Below are positions 18,283 through 28,411 of a DNA stretch of 64,000 nucleotides, one piece after another. The stretch spans positions 5,076,501 to 5,140,500 of the forward strand of contig NZ_JADOVJ010000001.1 of the NCBI RefSeq assembly GCF_015752315.1. The letters run 5' to 3'. The position numbers were made by a program, and so were the translations under genes. Source of the stretch: Nocardioides luteus (GTDB lineage: Bacteria; Actinomycetota; Actinomycetes; Propionibacteriales; Nocardioidaceae). How positions within the stretch are numbered: the first letter of the stretch is position 1; every line of letters begins with the position of its first letter. The notes beneath the pieces were generated by a model, which worked only from the letters and a program-made list of their open reading frames with translations, was not told the DNA's origin and did not search any database.

Positions 18283-19879
18283 CCTTCTCCTCCTGTGTTC
18301 GCACGCCTCGGAGGGCCTCGACGAGGCCGGTGACGACGGCGGCGGTGTCCCCGCCGCCGGAGCGGTCGAGCGCGGCGATCTCGACCAGTGTGCGCCCATC
18401 GACGCGGCGGGCGCGAACCCACACCCGTCGCGAGCGGATGAAGAGCGACCCGAGCAGACCCACCAGGGCGAGGGAGACCCCGAGCAGCGCCCACTCCTTG
18501 CCGGGCGACTTCGAGATCTGTACCCGGTTCCACTGCTGGACGTCGTCGAACGAGACCGAACCGAGCCCGTCGGGCAGTTCGACGGTCTCGCCCAGGCGCA
18601 GGTTGAACGCCTTCCCCGACTCGTCGGGCGACATCATGTTGGCCTTGGACGTGTCGAGCGCGTAGACCGACTGCGGCCCGGCGTCGAGGTTCAGGTCGCC
18701 CCGGAAACCCTGCAGCGAGAGCATCGCGTGCGAGCCGTCTCCGATGTCGCCCATCAGGTTGACCGGCTCACCGTCGACCGTGCCCTCGAACGGGTAGAAC
18801 AGCCCTTGGAAGCCGAGCTCCTCGGGGGAGGCGTACGGCGCCTTCACGACCCCGAAGGAGAGCAGGTTCTGGCTCTGCGGGAGGAAGATCGTCGGGCCGG
18901 AGTAGGCCACGTTGCCCTCGCCGTCGCGCACCGTGATCACCGGCGCGTAGCCGTGGGCGAGCAGGAAGACGTCGGTGCCGCCGATGGTCAGCGGGTGGTT
19001 GACCTTCAGGTCGTAGGTCTTCTCCTCGTTCGTGCCCGCCGTGTAGCGGATCTTCGAGTTGAACCCGCGTGCGGTCCCGGCGCCCGCGCCGGTGGTCAGC
19101 CACTCCGCCTTGAAGTCGTCGATCTTGAAGCTGAAGTCGTCGAGATCCTCGGGGGCGAAGAGGGAGCCGGGCTTGAAGTCGTCGTACTGCGAGAGCTCGT
19201 TGGCGAAGCCGTACTCCTCCCCCACCAGCACGATCACGCCGCCCTTGTAGCCGAACAGGCTCCCGGTCGCGAACGCGACCAGCACGATGATCAGCGACAT
19301 GTGGAAGATCAGGTTGCCGGCCTCGCGCAGATAGCCCTTCTCCGCCGAGACGGAATCACCGTCTGCCCCGGAGGACGACTCGGTCTTGCGGAGGCGGTAG
19401 CCGCGGAGCTGCTTGCGCGCGGCGGCGAGGACCTCCTCCGGCTCCTGATCGGTGACGTACGAGGCGGAGTCGGGCAGCCGGGTCAGCTTGGCCGGCGTCG
19501 CCGGCGGCTGAGCGCGCATGGCCTTCGCGTAGACCAGGCAGCGCGGGATGATGCAGCCGACGAGCGAGACCATCAGCAGCAGGTAGATGGCCGCGAACCA
19601 CGGCGTCGAGTAGACGTTGAAGAGGCCGAGCTTCTCGTAGATCGGCGTCAGGGTCGTGTGCGCCTCGCGCCACTGGTCGGCCTTCAGCGAGTCGACGCCG
19701 TCCTGCGGGATCAGCGAGCCCGGGACGGCCGCGAGCGCGAGCAGCAGGAGCAGGATCAGCGCTGTACGCATCGAGGTCAGCTGGCGCCAGCCCCAGCGCG
19801 CCAGCTCACGGGCGTTCAGCTCCCCCGGGCGGCGTACGTCTTCGTTCTTCTCCTGGTCAGGAGCAGAGGTGGTGCTCAC
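18275..19879 (-). CDS. resB: Cytochrome c biogenesis protein ResB/Ccs1
   Basis: The 534-residue protein has three N-terminal membrane spans (from about residues 43, 105 and 195), a large extracytoplasmic domain, and a final span near residue 485. It is the ResB/Ccs1 partner of CcsB in system II heme ligation. The GTG start overlaps the ccdA stop as GTGA; the region upstream of it in the same frame is ccdA in another frame and is rejected. The C-terminal end carries the ccsB ribosome binding site. Confidence 0.94.
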   Translation of the reverse strand: MSTTSAPDQEKNEDVRRPGELNARELARWGWRQLTSMRTALILLLLLALAAVPGSLIPQDGVDSLKADQWREAHTTLTPIYEKLGLFNVYSTPWFAAIYLLLMVSLVGCIIPRCLVYAKAMRAQPPATPAKLTRLPDSASYVTDQEPEEVLAAARKQLRGYRLRKTESSSGADGDSVSAEKGYLREAGNLIFHMSLIIVLVAFATGSLFGYKGGVIVLVGEEYGFANELSQYDDFKPGSLFAPEDLDDFSFKIDDFKAEWLTTGAGAGTARGFNSKIRYTAGTNEEKTYDLKVNHPLTIGGTDVFLLAHGYAPVITVRDGEGNVAYSGPTIFLPQSQNLLSFGVVKAPYASPEELGFQGLFYPFEGTVDGEPVNLMGDIGDGSHAMLSLQGFRGDLNLDAGPQSVYALDTSKANMMSPDESGKAFNLRLGETVELPDGLGSVSFDDVQQWNRVQISKSPGKEWALLGVSLALVGLLGSLFIRSRRVWVRARRVDGRTLVEIAALDRSGGGDTAAVVTGLVEALRGVRTQEEKDV

Positions 19880-20634
19880 AGCGCGATGCCCTCCCAACGC
19901 TGGACGAGCTGGACCTGGAGCCACTGCACGCCGTTGTCCCACCAGCCGGTGAGCATGGCGACGCCGATCAGGATCATCAGCACGCCGCCGACGATCGTGA
20001 TCGCCCGGGTGTGCCGGCGGAACCAGCTCAGCGCGACGGTGGCCTTGCGCCACATCACCGCGACGAGCACGAACGGGATACCGAGCCCGAGCGCGTAGAC
20101 CGCGAGCAGCAGGCCGCCGCGGGCGGCGGTGCCCTGGTCCCAGGCGAGCCCGGCGATGACGCCGAGCGTCGGGCCGGTGCAGGGGGTCCAGGCCAGCCCG
20201 AAGAGGAAGCCGAGCAGCGGTGCGGCCGCCAGGCCGACCGCCGGCACCTTGTGGAACTTCAGGTCTCGCTGCAGCAGCGGGATGAAGCCCATGAACGCGA
20301 CGCCCATGATGATCGAGAGGACGCCGAGAACCTTGGTGCCGGTCTGCTGGAACTCGAGCAGCTTGTAGGCGATCCCGCCGACGGTGATCCCCATCAGGAC
20401 GAAGACCACGGAGAACCCGGCGACGAAGAGCAGGGACCCGGCGAGCATGCGGCCGCGGCGTACGTCACCGGAGGCGAGGTCGGCGCCGGACAGGCCGGTG
20501 GCGTAGGAGAGGTAGCCCGGCAGCATGGGCAGCGTGCAGGGCGAGATGAACGAGAGGAACCCGGCCAGCAGCGCGATCGGCACCGCCAGCAGCAGCGACC
20601 CGCTCCCGGCGGTGCTCGCGAACCAGTCCGTCAT
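19876..20634 (-). CDS. ccdA: CcdA-type transmembrane thiol-disulfide carrier
   Basis: The 252-residue, roughly six-span protein has the two redox-active motifs SPCTLPMLPGY and WTPCTGP that mark CcdA. It passes reducing equivalents from cytoplasmic thioredoxin across the membrane to an extracytoplasmic thioredoxin-like protein, which keeps apocytochrome c cysteines reduced before heme attachment. It overlaps both neighbours by 4 bp (ATGA upstream, GTGA downstream). Confidence 0.95.
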   Translation of the reverse strand: MTDWFASTAGSGSLLLAVPIALLAGFLSFISPCTLPMLPGYLSYATGLSGADLASGDVRRGRMLAGSLLFVAGFSVVFVLMGITVGGIAYKLLEFQQTGTKVLGVLSIIMGVAFMGFIPLLQRDLKFHKVPAVGLAAAPLLGFLFGLAWTPCTGPTLGVIAGLAWDQGTAARGGLLLAVYALGLGIPFVLVAVMWRKATVALSWFRRHTRAITIVGGVLMILIGVAMLTGWWDNGVQWLQVQLVQRWEGIAL

Positions 20635-21188
20635 TCTTTGCCTGCCGAGGAGATGAGCTCGTCGAGCGTACGTGCCGAGGGGATCTCGCCGCGGATCAGC
20701 GCGGCCACGCGCCCCTCGGTGTCGAGGATCGCGGTGGCCGGGATGGCGCGAGGCGCCAGCGACCCCTTCAGCGCGAGGACGGCGGCACCGTCGGGCGAGT
20801 AGACCGACGGGTACTCGACGCCGTAGTGCCGCTCGAACGCCAGCCCCTGGGCGGCCGAGGCGTCGCGGGTGTTGAGCCCCACGAAGGCGACCTCGTCACC
20901 CAGCTCCTCGTAGGCCGCCTGGAGCATGGGCATCTCCTTGCGGCACGGCGCGCAGCCGGTCCACCACACGTTGAGCACCGTGACCTTGCCACGCGTGTCG
21001 GCGAGGTCGAACGGCTTGCCCTCGAGGGTCTCGCCGGTCAGCTCGACCGGCTCGCCGCGGTCGGCGACCGGGATCTCCTGGGTGCGGCCGTCACCGGAGA
21101 TGTAGCCCGCCTCGTTCGTGCCGTTCTGCCCGCAGGCAGCCAGCAGCCCCACCATCACCACAGTGAGGACGAGGCCACCCAACTTCAT
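20631..21188 (-). CDS. TlpA/ResA-type thioredoxin lipoprotein
   Basis: The 185-residue precursor has a lipoprotein signal with LAAC (Cys19) and a thioredoxin fold with the active site WTGCAPCRKEMP (Cys79, Cys82). It is anchored outside the membrane and should accept electrons from CcdA to reduce apocytochrome c for CcsB/ResB. A GTG two codons upstream (21194) has slightly better spacing from AGGAAGAG and is an alternative start. Its stop overlaps ccdA as ATGA. A second TlpA-type lipoprotein is encoded at 61.2 kb in a different operon. Confidence 0.92.
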   Translation of the reverse strand: MKLGGLVLTVVMVGLLAACGQNGTNEAGYISGDGRTQEIPVADRGEPVELTGETLEGKPFDLADTRGKVTVLNVWWTGCAPCRKEMPMLQAAYEELGDEVAFVGLNTRDASAAQGLAFERHYGVEYPSVYSPDGAAVLALKGSLAPRAIPATAILDTEGRVAALIRGEIPSARTLDELISSAGKE

Positions 21189-21229
21189 ACGCACGCGCAG
21201 GACTCTTCCTGACAAACCTGAGAGACCCG

Positions 21230-21892
21230 TTAATCTTCCGCGTCGCCGGCCGAGAACGGCGCGTACTTGTCCTTCGCCGGCAGCATGTCGCCGGCGGGCT
21301 CGCTGTAGGAGAGCGCGACGAACTCGTCGTCGACGAAGTGCAGCGAGGTCAGCGAGCAGAGCGCACACTGGCGGCGGCGCGGGTCGTGCAGGAAGCTGCG
21401 GCCCTCGATGTGCAGCCGGGTGGTCCAGATCGGCAGCTGGTGGGAGACGATGACCGCCTCGTGGCCCCGCGCCAGGTCCCGGGCGTCGTGGATCGCGGCC
21501 ATCATCCGGGCCACGATCTCCAGGTAGGGCTCGCCCCACGACGGCCTGAACGGGTTGAGCAGCTTCGGCCAGACCTTCGGGTCCTTCAGCGGGCCCATGC
21601 CGTCCTTGAAGCTCTTGCCGACGAAGAGGTTCTCCGACTCGAGCACCCGCTCGTCGAGCGAGATGTCGAGGCCCAGCGCCTTCGCCAGCGGCCCCGCGGT
21701 CTGCCGGGCACGCTCCAGCGGGCTGGAGATCACGTGGGTGATGTCCTGCCCGCCGATCCGGTCGGCGACCCGCTCGGCCATCTGCAGGCCGAGGTCGGAG
21801 AGGTTGAACCCGGGCCGGCGCCCGTAGAGGATGCCCTCCGGGTTGTGCACCTCACCATGACGCAGCAGGTGAACCGTGGTCTCGATACTCAT
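21230..21892 (-). CDS. Histidine phosphatase (phosphoglycerate mutase-like) family protein
   Basis: The 220-residue protein has the catalytic RHGE motif at residues 11-14 and the second conserved histidine in VSHQLPIW. Family members are phosphatases or mutases using a phosphohistidine; sequence alone does not give the substrate. The ATG follows AAGGTGAAGGG. It lies 11 bp downstream of hemL and 41 bp upstream of the TlpA gene on the same strand, so the hemL-to-ccsB stretch may be one long transcript. This neighbour order is common in actinobacteria. Confidence 0.85.
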   Translation of the reverse strand: MSIETTVHLLRHGEVHNPEGILYGRRPGFNLSDLGLQMAERVADRIGGQDITHVISSPLERARQTAGPLAKALGLDISLDERVLESENLFVGKSFKDGMGPLKDPKVWPKLLNPFRPSWGEPYLEIVARMMAAIHDARDLARGHEAVIVSHQLPIWTTRLHIEGRSFLHDPRRRQCALCSLTSLHFVDDEFVALSYSEPAGDMLPAKDKYAPFSAGDAED

Positions 21893-21903
21893 CCCTTCAC
21901 CTT

Positions 21904-23244
21904 TCACAACAGTCTCTTTGCAGCAGCCTCGGCGGCGTACGGAAGCGCCTCCGTGATCCGGGAGATCGCCCGCTCGTCGTGGGCGGAGGACAGGAACCAG
22001 GCCTCGTAGGCGCTCGGCGGCAGGTAGACGCCCTGGTCGAGCATGGCGTGGAAGAAGGCCTTGTACGCCACCTCGTCGGTGGTCTTGGCCTCGTCGAAGT
22101 TGCGCACCGGCCTGTCGGTGAAGAAGACCGAGAACATCGTGCCGGTGGACTGGATGACGTGCGGGAGGCCGACCTTGGTGAAGCTCTCCTCGATCGCCTC
22201 CTTGACGGTCTCCGCGGCCTTCCCGATGTGGTCGTAGACCTCGTCGGTCGCCAGCCGCAGCGTGGTGAGGCCGGCGGTGGTCGCGACCGGGTTCCCGGAG
22301 AGCGTGCCGGCCTGGTAGACCGGCCCGTCGGGGCTGAGCGAGCCCATCACGTCGGCGCGGCCACCGAAGGCCGCCGCCGGGAAGCCGCCGCCCATCACCT
22401 TGCCGAAGGTGACCAGGTCGGGCGTCCAGCCCTCGTTCTTGCCGTCGATCCCCCACTGACCCTGCTTGCTGGCCCGGAACCCGGTCATCACCTCGTCGGA
22501 GATGAACAGGGCACCGTTGTCCTTGCACGTGGTCGCGAGGAACTCGTTGAAGCCGGGCTCCGGCGGCACGACGCCCATGTTGCCCGGCGAGGCCTCGGTG
22601 ATCAGGCAGGCCACCCGGCCCCGGTACTCCTCGAACGCCGCGGTCACGGCGGCCCGGTCGTTGTAGGGCAGCACGACGGTGAGCTCGGTGCTGCTCTCGG
22701 GCACGCCCGGGGTGCCCGGGATGGCGTGGGTGACCAGGCCGGAGCCGGCGCTGGCGAGGAGCGAGTCCACATGGCCGTGGTAGTTGCCGGCGAACTTGAG
22801 GATCACGTCGCGTCCGGTGAACCCTCGCGCCAGCCGGATGGCCGACATCGTCGCCTCGGTGCCGCTGCTGACGAACCGCACCTTCTCGACCGGCGCCCGC
22901 TCGACGATCGCCTCGGCCAGCTCGACCTCGGGCGTCGTCGGGGTCCCGTAGGACGTGCCACGCGCGACAGCCGCCAGGACCGCTGCCTGGACCTCCGGGT
23001 GGGCGTGGCCCAGCAGCATCGGGCCCCAGGAGCAGATCAGGTCGACGTAGTCGTTCCCGTCGACGTCGGTCAGCCACGCCCCCTTCGCCTCGCGGATGAA
23101 ACGCGGCGTGCCGCCGACCGCGTTGAAGGCGCGCACGGGTGAGTTCACGCCACCCGGCGTCACGGCCTTCGCGCGGGCGAAGAGCGCTTCGGATGCCGCT
23201 GCGGACAGGGGTGAGATGTCGTGAGGCACCGGCTCATTCTTCAT
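21904..23244 (-). CDS. hemL: Glutamate-1-semialdehyde 2,1-aminomutase
   Basis: The 446-residue PLP enzyme has the Schiff-base lysine in TFGKVMGGG (Lys282) and the cofactor-binding aspartate in ISDEV (Asp250). It converts glutamate-1-semialdehyde to 5-aminolevulinate, the second step of the C5 tetrapyrrole route whose first enzyme, HemA, is encoded at 29.4-30.7 kb. Start chosen at MKNEPVPHD with GGGTGGG upstream; 14 extra in-frame residues upstream look unlike the family. It appears to head the hemL-phosphatase-TlpA-ccdA-resB-ccsB run, tying heme supply to cytochrome c assembly. Confidence 0.96.
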   Translation of the reverse strand: MKNEPVPHDISPLSAAASEALFARAKAVTPGGVNSPVRAFNAVGGTPRFIREAKGAWLTDVDGNDYVDLICSWGPMLLGHAHPEVQAAVLAAVARGTSYGTPTTPEVELAEAIVERAPVEKVRFVSSGTEATMSAIRLARGFTGRDVILKFAGNYHGHVDSLLASAGSGLVTHAIPGTPGVPESSTELTVVLPYNDRAAVTAAFEEYRGRVACLITEASPGNMGVVPPEPGFNEFLATTCKDNGALFISDEVMTGFRASKQGQWGIDGKNEGWTPDLVTFGKVMGGGFPAAAFGGRADVMGSLSPDGPVYQAGTLSGNPVATTAGLTTLRLATDEVYDHIGKAAETVKEAIEESFTKVGLPHVIQSTGTMFSVFFTDRPVRNFDEAKTTDEVAYKAFFHAMLDQGVYLPPSAYEAWFLSSAHDERAISRITEALPYAAEAAAKRLL

Positions 23245-23518
23245 CAACCCACCCGCAATCCCCATTCCGGGCTGCACTCCATGCACGGGCTGCCACGGAA
23301 TCGAGTTACCGATGCGTACGAAATCCGACGTCTCGCGTCACGAACCGCCATAGCCTGCGTCTCATCGGTGCATGTCATCGGCGTCTCGTTTACTGGAACG
23401 CAATGTGCCAGTAAAACGTGACGTGCGTAACTTTGACGTGAGACGGTTCGTTGAGAACGTTGCGATTTGGGGAGCAAGACCCGGGACCTTAGGCCCTGGG
23501 GATTGAGAGGGAGATTCG

Positions 23519-24802
23519 ATGTCCGCTACGCGCTACAACCGCCTTCAGAAGGCGACCGCGCTCGTCCCGCTCGCGCTGCTGAGCGCGGCCTGGACGGTCA
23601 ACGTCACCGGTCTGACGCAGTCGAGTGCCACCGCATCAGGGACGAGATACGACGACGCGTTCAGCCTGCCCGACGGCACCTCGGTGCCGTCCGAGGCGAT
23701 CGAGGCGCCGGCCAGCGTGTCCGCCTCGACCAACCAGGGCGACAAGTCGCTCCCGGGTACGGCCAGCGCCGCCGGCATCCCGTCCGCCGCCCTCGCCGCC
23801 TACCAGCGCGCCGCCACGGTCATCAACGCCGCGGACGCCGCCTGCCGGATCGACTGGCCGCTGATCGCCGCGATCGGCCGGGTCGAGTCCAACCACGGGC
23901 GCGCCAACGACAACCGACTCACCGCCGAGGGCGTCTCCACCCCGGGCATCTACGGGGTGCCGCTCAACGGCAAGGGCAACGTCTCCCAGATCACCGACAC
24001 CGACGGTGGACAGTACGACGGCGACACCAGCTATGACCGCGCCGTCGGGCCGATGCAGTTCATCCCCTCGACCTGGGCGATGGTCGGCGTCGACGCCGAC
24101 GGTGACGGCAAGCGCAACCCCCAGGACATCAACGACGCCGCGCTCGCCAGCGCCGTCTACCTCTGCTCCGGCAACGACGACCTCTCCACCGACCAGGGCG
24201 CACGGGCCGCGGTCTTCCGCTACAACCACAGCCAGACGTACGTCACGACGGTGCTCGGTATCGCCGAGGCCTACCGCTCCGGTGAGTTCACGTCGATCCC
24301 GAACAGCACGGTCCCGGTCGACTACGCCATCCCGCGGATGGACGCTCCCAAGTCCTCGAAGCAGAAGGGCCGCGAGCTCCGGGCGGGCGGCCAGCAGGCC
24401 GGCCCGCGCGGCGGTTCCTCGCAGTCCCCGTCCGGCCCGTCCAGCGAGGCTCCGTCCGGCGGCGAGACTCCTGGTGGGAGCACCGGCGGCGGTGGCACCG
24501 GTGGCGGCACCGGCGGCGACGGTGGGAGCACTGGCGGGTCCACGGAAGCAGTGACCGAGCCGCTGACGAACACGGTCGAGACGGTCGTCGCCACGCCCAG
24601 CCAGATTCTCGGCGCGTGCCAGAGGGAGCTGGCGAAGTACCCGCTCCTGAGCGCGAACCAGTCGGGCCAGGCGTTGACCCAGTGCGTGAACGCCATGGCC
24701 GGCAAGACGCTCGAGCAAGTCAACGCGACCGTCAGCAACGTCCTCACGCTGATCCTCAAGGGCATTCTCGGCAGCCTGTTCGGTGCGCTCACCGGCAACT
24801 GA
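23519..24802 (+). CDS. Secreted lytic transglycosylase with Gly-rich linker
   Basis: The 427-residue precursor has an N-terminal signal segment (about residues 10-32), a lytic-transglycosylase domain with catalytic Glu123 in GRVESNHGR and downstream AVGPMQFIPSTW, then a Gly/Ser/Thr-rich linker (about residues 300-345) and a C-terminal tail with two cysteines. It should cleave peptidoglycan outside the cell. The ATG follows GAGAGGGAGA. The 275-bp upstream gap contains a CCCGGGACC...GGCCCTGGG stem just before the ribosome binding site; I could not fit a c-di-AMP riboswitch there. Confidence 0.88.
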   Translation: MSATRYNRLQKATALVPLALLSAAWTVNVTGLTQSSATASGTRYDDAFSLPDGTSVPSEAIEAPASVSASTNQGDKSLPGTASAAGIPSAALAAYQRAATVINAADAACRIDWPLIAAIGRVESNHGRANDNRLTAEGVSTPGIYGVPLNGKGNVSQITDTDGGQYDGDTSYDRAVGPMQFIPSTWAMVGVDADGDGKRNPQDINDAALASAVYLCSGNDDLSTDQGARAAVFRYNHSQTYVTTVLGIAEAYRSGEFTSIPNSTVPVDYAIPRMDAPKSSKQKGRELRAGGQQAGPRGGSSQSPSGPSSEAPSGGETPGGSTGGGGTGGGTGGDGGSTGGSTEAVTEPLTNTVETVVATPSQILGACQRELAKYPLLSANQSGQALTQCVNAMAGKTLEQVNATVSNVLTLILKGILGSLFGALTGN

Positions 24803-24813
24803 TCCGACAACCG

Positions 24814-24842
24814 AAGGGCCCCGCCGTCACGGCGGGGCCCTT
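24814..24842. terminator. Bidirectional intrinsic terminator
   Basis: GGGCCCCGCCG and CGGCGGGGCCC form an 11-bp stem around a short TCA loop, flanked by AA and TT on either side. It serves the transglycosylase gene and, read leftward, the convergent TetR gene. Confidence 0.85.
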
Positions 24843-24860
24843 CCTCGTTCTCGATGGTGC

Positions 24861-25580
24861 TCAGGCGGCGGGTTCGTCGTCCTCGTACTCGGTCACGAAG
24901 TCGCGGCCGGCCTCGCGGACGGCGGGCAGGGAGGACGCGTCGGCGAGGAGCGAGCTGAGGTGGTAGTCGGCGACCGACTCGGCCAGGGCGTCCGATCCCC
25001 CAGGGGCCCTCTCGTCCTCACGGCGGCCGTGCCAGAGCCGGTGCTGGGCGCCCTCGTTGAGCGAGAGCAGCATCAGCGCGGTGGCGGCCGGGTCGGTCTG
25101 GCGCAGCTCACCGCTGTCGACACCCAGCTCGAGGAGCTGGGCGGCCGCGGCGCGGAGCTTGTCGCCGTCCTCCTCGAAGCCCGCGAAGACCTGCGGCTGC
25201 GCCAGCGCGGCCACCTCGAGCTCGTAGAAGTCGAGCGGGGCGGTGCACAGCTGGCGTACGTCGGTGTAGAGGAAGGCGTAGAGCCGCGGGGCGACGGGAC
25301 CGTCCTCCTCGAGAAGCTTCTCCGCGAGCGTCAGCGACTCGCGGTTCTTCTCCATCAAGGCGGAGAGGATCTCCTCCTTGGACTTGTAGTAGTAGTACAT
25401 CGAGGACTGGCGCAGCCCGACGCACTCGGCGATCTGACTGATCGTGGTCGCGGCGACCCCTTGAGCGGTGAAGAGCCTGGATGCCTCTTTGAGGATCTCC
25501 TCGCGCGGATTCGCCGAATCACGTCCACTGTTGCGCGGCCGACCGGTGCGCTTGGGGCTGCCCAACTCTCGATTGGTCAC
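24861..25580 (-). CDS. TetR family transcriptional regulator
   Basis: The 239-residue protein has an N-terminal TetR helix-turn-helix (about residues 26-72, with AATTISQIAECVGLRQSSMYYYYKSK-like spacing) and a C-terminal ligand/dimer domain with an acidic tail. The target and ligand are unknown. It begins with GTG. It stands alone between a convergent transglycosylase gene and hemB on the same strand, so it may control itself and perhaps a distant operon. Confidence 0.88.
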   Translation of the reverse strand: MTNRELGSPKRTGRPRNSGRDSANPREEILKEASRLFTAQGVAATTISQIAECVGLRQSSMYYYYKSKEEILSALMEKNRESLTLAEKLLEEDGPVAPRLYAFLYTDVRQLCTAPLDFYELEVAALAQPQVFAGFEEDGDKLRAAAAQLLELGVDSGELRQTDPAATALMLLSLNEGAQHRLWHGRREDERAPGGSDALAESVADYHLSSLLADASSLPAVREAGRDFVTEYEDDEPAA

Positions 25581-25646
25581 GGTCTCGAGTCTACTCTCCG
25601 GATATGTTCCACGTCACAGAGCTGGGAGGGCTGTCAGGCGAGAACG

Positions 25647-26630
25647 TCAGCCTCGCAGCCAGCCAGCTGCTTCCGTGGCCCAGTAGGTCAGAATGACGTC
25701 CGCGCCCGCCCTCTTGAAGGCGGTGAGTGTCTCCAGGATCGCCGGTTCGCGGTCGATCCAGCCGTTCGCGGCCGCGGCTTCCAACATCGCGAACTCCCCT
25801 GAGATGTTGTAGGCAGCCACCGGAACATCGACAGACTCACGCACTCGCTGGAGAACGTCGAGATACGGGAGCCCGGGCTTGACCATCACGATATCGGCGC
25901 CTTCGGCCACGTCAAGGAGCGCCTCGCGGACACCCTCCAGTGCATTGGCCGGATCCTGCTGATAGGTGCGCCGATCGCCCTTGAGCGAGGAGTCGACGGC
26001 CTCGCGGAAGGGGCCGTAGAAGGCGGAGGCGTACTTCGCGGAGTAGGCGAGGATCGAGACGTCGGTGTGGCCGGCGCCGTCGAGGGCGTCGCGGGTGACC
26101 GCGACCTGGCCGTCCATCATCCCGGACGGGCCGACCATGTGGACGCCGGCCTCGGCGTGGGCGATCGCCATCTGGGCGTAGATCTCAAGGGTGGCGTCGT
26201 TGTCGACGGAGCCGTCCTCGGCCAGCACACCGCAGTGACCGTGGTCGGTGAACTCGTCCAGGCACAGGTCGCTCATCACGGTGAGCGTGTCGCCGACCTC
26301 GGAGACGACGTCGGCGATGGCCACGTTGAGGATGCCGTCGGGGTCCAGCGCACCGGAGCCGACCGCGTCCTTCGTCTCGGGGACACCGAAGAGCATGATC
26401 CCGCCGATACCGGCCGCCGCCGCCTCGGCCGCCGCCTTACGCAGCGACTCACGGGTGTGCTGGACCACGCCCGGCATGGTCGAGACCGGGACGGGCTCGC
26501 TGATCCCCTCGCGCACGAACGCGGGCAGGACCAGGTTGGCGGGACGTACGGCCGTCTCCGCGACCATCCGGCGCATGATCGGCGTGCGGCGCAGCCGGCG
26601 GGGACGGATCACGGGCTTCTCGATGCTCAT
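25647..26630 (-). CDS. hemB: Delta-aminolevulinic acid dehydratase (porphobilinogen synthase)
   Basis: The 327-residue enzyme has both catalytic lysines (Lys199 in [13 protein letters not shown], Lys251 in [11 protein letters not shown]). It joins two 5-aminolevulinate molecules into porphobilinogen. The metal-site loop reads [13 protein letters not shown], with two cysteines rather than the three of fully zinc-dependent enzymes, so magnesium dependence is possible. The ATG follows GGAG. A hairpin separates it from the rex-hemACD operon, which suggests it has its own promoter in that gap. Confidence 0.96.
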   Translation of the reverse strand: MSIEKPVIRPRRLRRTPIMRRMVAETAVRPANLVLPAFVREGISEPVPVSTMPGVVQHTRESLRKAAAEAAAAGIGGIMLFGVPETKDAVGSGALDPDGILNVAIADVVSEVGDTLTVMSDLCLDEFTDHGHCGVLAEDGSVDNDATLEIYAQMAIAHAEAGVHMVGPSGMMDGQVAVTRDALDGAGHTDVSILAYSAKYASAFYGPFREAVDSSLKGDRRTYQQDPANALEGVREALLDVAEGADIVMVKPGLPYLDVLQRVRESVDVPVAAYNISGEFAMLEAAAANGWIDREPAILETLTAFKRAGADVILTYWATEAAGWLRG

Positions 26631-26670
26631 CTGCACTCCATCGCAAAAGGGTACGTTCCACGGTAGTGCA

Positions 26671-26708
26671 ACAGCCGCGTGCTCCCACACTCGGGAGCAC
26701 GCCGCTGT
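26671..26708 (-). terminator. Hairpin after the rex-hemACD operon
   Basis: GCGTGCTCCC (26677-26686) pairs with GGGAGCACGC (26693-26702) and an outer ACAG/CTGT adds to the stem. It lies about 20 bp after the stop of the cobA/hemD fusion gene and before hemB. Confidence 0.65.
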
Positions 26709-26725
26709 CGGTTGGAACAGTCGGT

Positions 26726-28411
26726 TCAGGAAGTACGCGAACGACGGCGCGAGGCGGGGCGCCGGTCGGACGGCTTGGTGACCGGCAGGCCCTGCTCGAC
26801 CAGCGAGGCCCGACGCGCGGCACCGAAGGCGGCGAGCGCCTCGGTGAGCGCCTCGATCGACGGCTCCGGCGACATCACGTCGACCCGCAGGCCGTGCTCC
26901 TCGGCGGTCTTGGCGGTGGCCGGACCGATCGCCGCGATCACCGTGGAGGTGTGCGGCTTGCCCGCGATGCCGACCAGGTTGCGGACCGTGGACGAGGAGG
27001 TGAAGACCACCGCGTCGAACTTGCCCGTCTTGATCGCGTCGCGGGTCGGCGCGGGCGGCGGAGCAGCCCGGACCGTGCGGTAGGCGGTCACGTCGTCGCA
27101 CTCCCAGCCGAGGTCGACCAGGCCGGCGATGAGGTTCTCCGTGGCGATGTCGGCACGCGGGAGGAAGACCCGGTTGATCGGGTCGAGGTCTTCGTCGTAC
27201 TCCGGCCACACCTCGAGCAGGCCGGCGGCCGACTGGTTGTCGGTGTGCGGCACCAGGTCGGGACGCAGGCCCCAGGCCTCCAGCGCCTGCGCGGTCTTCT
27301 CGCCGACGGCGGCGATCTTCAGACCGGAGAAGGCACGGCAGTCCAGGCCGTACTCGTCGAACTTCTCGCGCACGGCGCGCACCGCGTTGATCGAGGTGAA
27401 GGCGATCCAGTTGTAGCGACCCTCGACCAGGCCGCGTACGGCCTTGTCCATCTGCTGCGGGTTGCGCGGCGGCTCGACGGAGATCGTCGGGACCTCCTCG
27501 GGCACGGCGCCGAAGCCCTTCAGCTTCAGCGACAGCGCCGGCGCCTGCTCCTTGGTGCGCGGCACCAGGACGCGCCAGCCGAAGAGCGGCTTCGTCTCGA
27601 ACCACGAGAGCGTCTCACGCAAGTTGACCACCTTGCCGATCACCACGATCGCCGGCGGCGCCATCCGTGCGGCACGAGCGTCGACGGCGATGTTCTCCAG
27701 CGTCGACTCTACCGTCGCCTGCTCGGTCGTGGTGCCGACGCGGGTGATCGCGACCGGGGTCTTGGCGGAACGGCCCGCGGCGACGAGCTCCTTGGCGATG
27801 TCGCCGATCATGCCGACACCGGAGAGAAGGACGAGCGTGCGGTTGTCCGCGTACTGGCTCCAGTCGATCTTCTCGTTGCAGGTCACGACCGCGACCTCTT
27901 GGTGGTCCTTGGTCGTCAGCGGGATGCCGGCGTAGGCCGGGACGGCCGACACCGACGAGACGCCGGGGACGATCTCGAAGCCGATGCCCGCCTTGGCGCA
28001 GGACTGCGCCTCCTCGGGGCCGGAGGCGTAGAGGAAGGGGTCGCCGGTCATGAGGCGCACGACGCGCTTGCCCAGCTTCGCCTGCTTGACGACGGCCTTG
28101 GCACGGGCGGCGTTGGCGAGCGGCTGGCCGTCCACGCCGAACCCGCCGTCGATGAACTCGGGTCCGACCGGTTCCGGGGTCTCTTCACCCTCGGCCGGCT
28201 CGACCGGCTCGGGGATGCCGAGTACGCCGCGCACCATCGAAGCGTGCTCGGGGGCCTCGGTCACGACAACATCGGCCTGCTTCAACAGGTCGATCGCCCG
28301 TACCGTCAGCAGCTCAGGGTCACCGGGACCGCTGCCGACGAAGGACACCCAGCCCAGTGGGGTGGTCGAGCTGTGCTCGGCCGTCTGCTCGGTGGTCTTT
28401 GCTCGGGTCAT
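26726..28411 (-). CDS. hemD: Fused uroporphyrinogen-III C-methyltransferase / uroporphyrinogen-III synthase
   Basis: The 561-residue protein joins two enzymes. The N-terminal half (about residues 18-275) is a SUMT/CobA methyltransferase ([33 protein letters not shown]). The C-terminal half (about 285-535) is a uroporphyrinogen-III synthase ([26 protein letters not shown]). The fusion is the usual actinobacterial form and sits at the branch between heme and siroheme/cobalamin synthesis. The methyltransferase half carries an insertion rich in Glu and Pro (about residues 66-85). The tail is basic. It starts as an ATGA overlap with hemC. Confidence 0.93.
   Translation of the reverse strand: MTRAKTTEQTAEHSSTTPLGWVSFVGSGPGDPELLTVRAIDLLKQADVVVTEAPEHASMVRGVLGIPEPVEPAEGEETPEPVGPEFIDGGFGVDGQPLANAARAKAVVKQAKLGKRVVRLMTGDPFLYASGPEEAQSCAKAGIGFEIVPGVSSVSAVPAYAGIPLTTKDHQEVAVVTCNEKIDWSQYADNRTLVLLSGVGMIGDIAKELVAAGRSAKTPVAITRVGTTTEQATVESTLENIAVDARAARMAPPAIVVIGKVVNLRETLSWFETKPLFGWRVLVPRTKEQAPALSLKLKGFGAVPEEVPTISVEPPRNPQQMDKAVRGLVEGRYNWIAFTSINAVRAVREKFDEYGLDCRAFSGLKIAAVGEKTAQALEAWGLRPDLVPHTDNQSAAGLLEVWPEYDEDLDPINRVFLPRADIATENLIAGLVDLGWECDDVTAYRTVRAAPPPAPTRDAIKTGKFDAVVFTSSSTVRNLVGIAGKPHTSTVIAAIGPATAKTAEEHGLRVDVMSPEPSIEALTEALAAFGAARRASLVEQGLPVTKPSDRRPASRRRSRTS

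Noticed and set aside
23245..23518. c-di-AMP (ydaO) riboswitch upstream of the lytic transglycosylase
   Set aside because: Such riboswitches often precede cell-wall hydrolase genes in actinobacteria, but I could not find the conserved motifs; only a short local stem is visible.
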